The notes under the pieces were generated by a model. The model worked only from the letters and a program-made list of their open reading frames with translations. It searched no databases and was not told the DNA's origin. The translations under genes and the position numbers were made by a program. This document shows, piece by piece, positions 5,674 through 5,984 of a stretch of 5,984 nucleotides of DNA. The number at the start of each line of letters is the position of its first letter. Within the stretch, counting starts at the first letter, position 1. Source of the stretch: Alphaproteobacteria bacterium (GTDB taxonomy: Bacteria; Pseudomonadota; Alphaproteobacteria; Caulobacterales; Caulobacteraceae); assembly GCA_018895795.1 (NCBI GenBank), contig JAHINZ010000423.1, forward strand, positions 1 to 5,984. Direction: 5' to 3'.

Positions 5674-5687
5674 CTAAGCCCCCAGGG
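5666..5687 (-). terminator. Weak candidate terminator hairpin over the GST stop codon
   Basis: CCCTGG (5666-5671) pairs with CCAGGG (5682-5687) around a 10-base loop that contains the TAG stop on the minus strand. A similar hairpin follows at 5613-5631. Neither is trailed by a T-run on the minus strand, so termination might instead depend on Rho or on the 5269-5403 element. Confidence 0.25.
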
Positions 5688-5984
5688 CGTAGGGGCCGCT
5701 CTTGTCCAGGGCGGTCTTCCAGGCCGGGCGGGCGTGCATGCGCTCGATCCAGGCGGCCATGTGCGGATATTCGGGCAACTTGCCCATGGCCTTGGCGACC
5801 TCGGGGACGAAGCTCATCTGAATGTCCGCGCCGCTCAGGCTGTCGCCGACGAAGAATTGCCGGCCCGACAGGCTCTGGTCGACGAAGGCCAGATGGTTGG
5901 CGATCTCGGACTGGATGCGCGGCTGTAGCGGCGCGCCGCCTTCGCCGAGGCGACCAACATACATGTTGAGCATCAGCGGCAGCA
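5674..5984 (-). CDS. Glutathione S-transferase-like protein, C-terminal part (start outside the window)
   Basis: The frame is open to the right edge, giving 102 complete codons plus two bases; the true start lies beyond 5984, so the internal ATG at 5973 is not the start. The visible part is the all-helical C-terminal GST domain. It begins LPLMLNMYVGRL and contains QFFVGDSLSGADIQMSF, whose S-G-A-D is the conserved N-capping box of the domain's core helix. It ends in the usual PHMAAWIERMHARPAWKTAL helix. The N-terminal thioredoxin-like half with the glutathione site is not in view, so activity and class cannot be assigned. The family conjugates or transfers glutathione in the cytoplasm, often for detoxification. 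The gene converges on the lipoprotein gene across a repeat-rich spacer. Confidence 0.88.
   Translation of the reverse strand, partial: LPLMLNMYVGRLGEGGAPLQPRIQSEIANHLAFVDQSLSGRQFFVGDSLSGADIQMSFVPEVAKAMGKLPEYPHMAAWIERMHARPAWKTALDKSGPYALGA

Noticed and set aside
5482..5928. A 148-codon plus-strand frame over the GST gene end and the spacer
   Set aside because: Half of it is antisense to the clear GST C-terminal domain, and the rest is low-complexity repeat translation with no motif or good ribosome site.
1..5984. CRISPR array, tRNA/rRNA genes, riboswitch or insertion sequence
   Set aside because: No regularly spaced direct repeats, no cloverleaf or rRNA-like sequence, and no transposase or recognised aptamer were seen on either strand.

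Overview
The window is high-GC DNA with a strong G/C preference at third codon positions. Together with the style of the intergenic repeats (CTTCCCCC-tgc-GGGGGAAG hairpins, GTCATTCCCGCC-type palindromes), this suggests an alphaproteobacterium close to Caulobacter or Phenylobacterium. That placement is an inference from composition and recognition, not a database result.

Layout. Positions 1-74 hold a structured intergenic repeat. Positions 162-1637 (+) encode a membrane-anchored M20 metallopeptidase of the PM20D1/Gly-X carboxypeptidase type with all metal ligands present. Positions 1671-2347 (+) are a compact toxin-antitoxin cassette: a PIN-domain toxin, then a small ribbon-helix-helix antitoxin whose start overlaps the toxin stop by one base. 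Ten bases later, 2358-3461 (+) encodes a single-component-sized Rieske non-haem iron oxygenase. A convergent junction at 3462-3573 carries two strong hairpins, one of them a textbook intrinsic terminator for the minus-strand gene. That gene (3574-4146, -) encodes an exported glycine-zipper plus SH3b protein. A divergent 216-base region separates it from a lipoprotein of unknown family (4363-5232, +). Positions 5233-5673 hold no startable gene. They contain a 135-bp element with perfect 32-bp inverted arms (5269-5403) and then a hairpin-rich stretch. Positions 5674-5984 (-) are the C-terminal part of a glutathione S-transferase-like gene that runs off the right edge.

How they fit together. The M20 peptidase, SH3b protein and lipoprotein are all predicted to act at or outside the inner membrane, but nothing shows that they share a pathway. 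The PIN/RHH pair looks like an autonomous, self-regulated module set between two housekeeping-type enzymes. The oxygenase lies so close behind the antitoxin that it may be co-transcribed with it. No reductase or ferredoxin partner for the oxygenase is in the window. I found no tRNA, rRNA, CRISPR array, insertion sequence or phage gene. The points most worth a second look are the long inverted-repeat element, the open reading frame that continues 88 codons beyond the GST stop, and the toxin-first TA cassette running directly into the Rieske gene.
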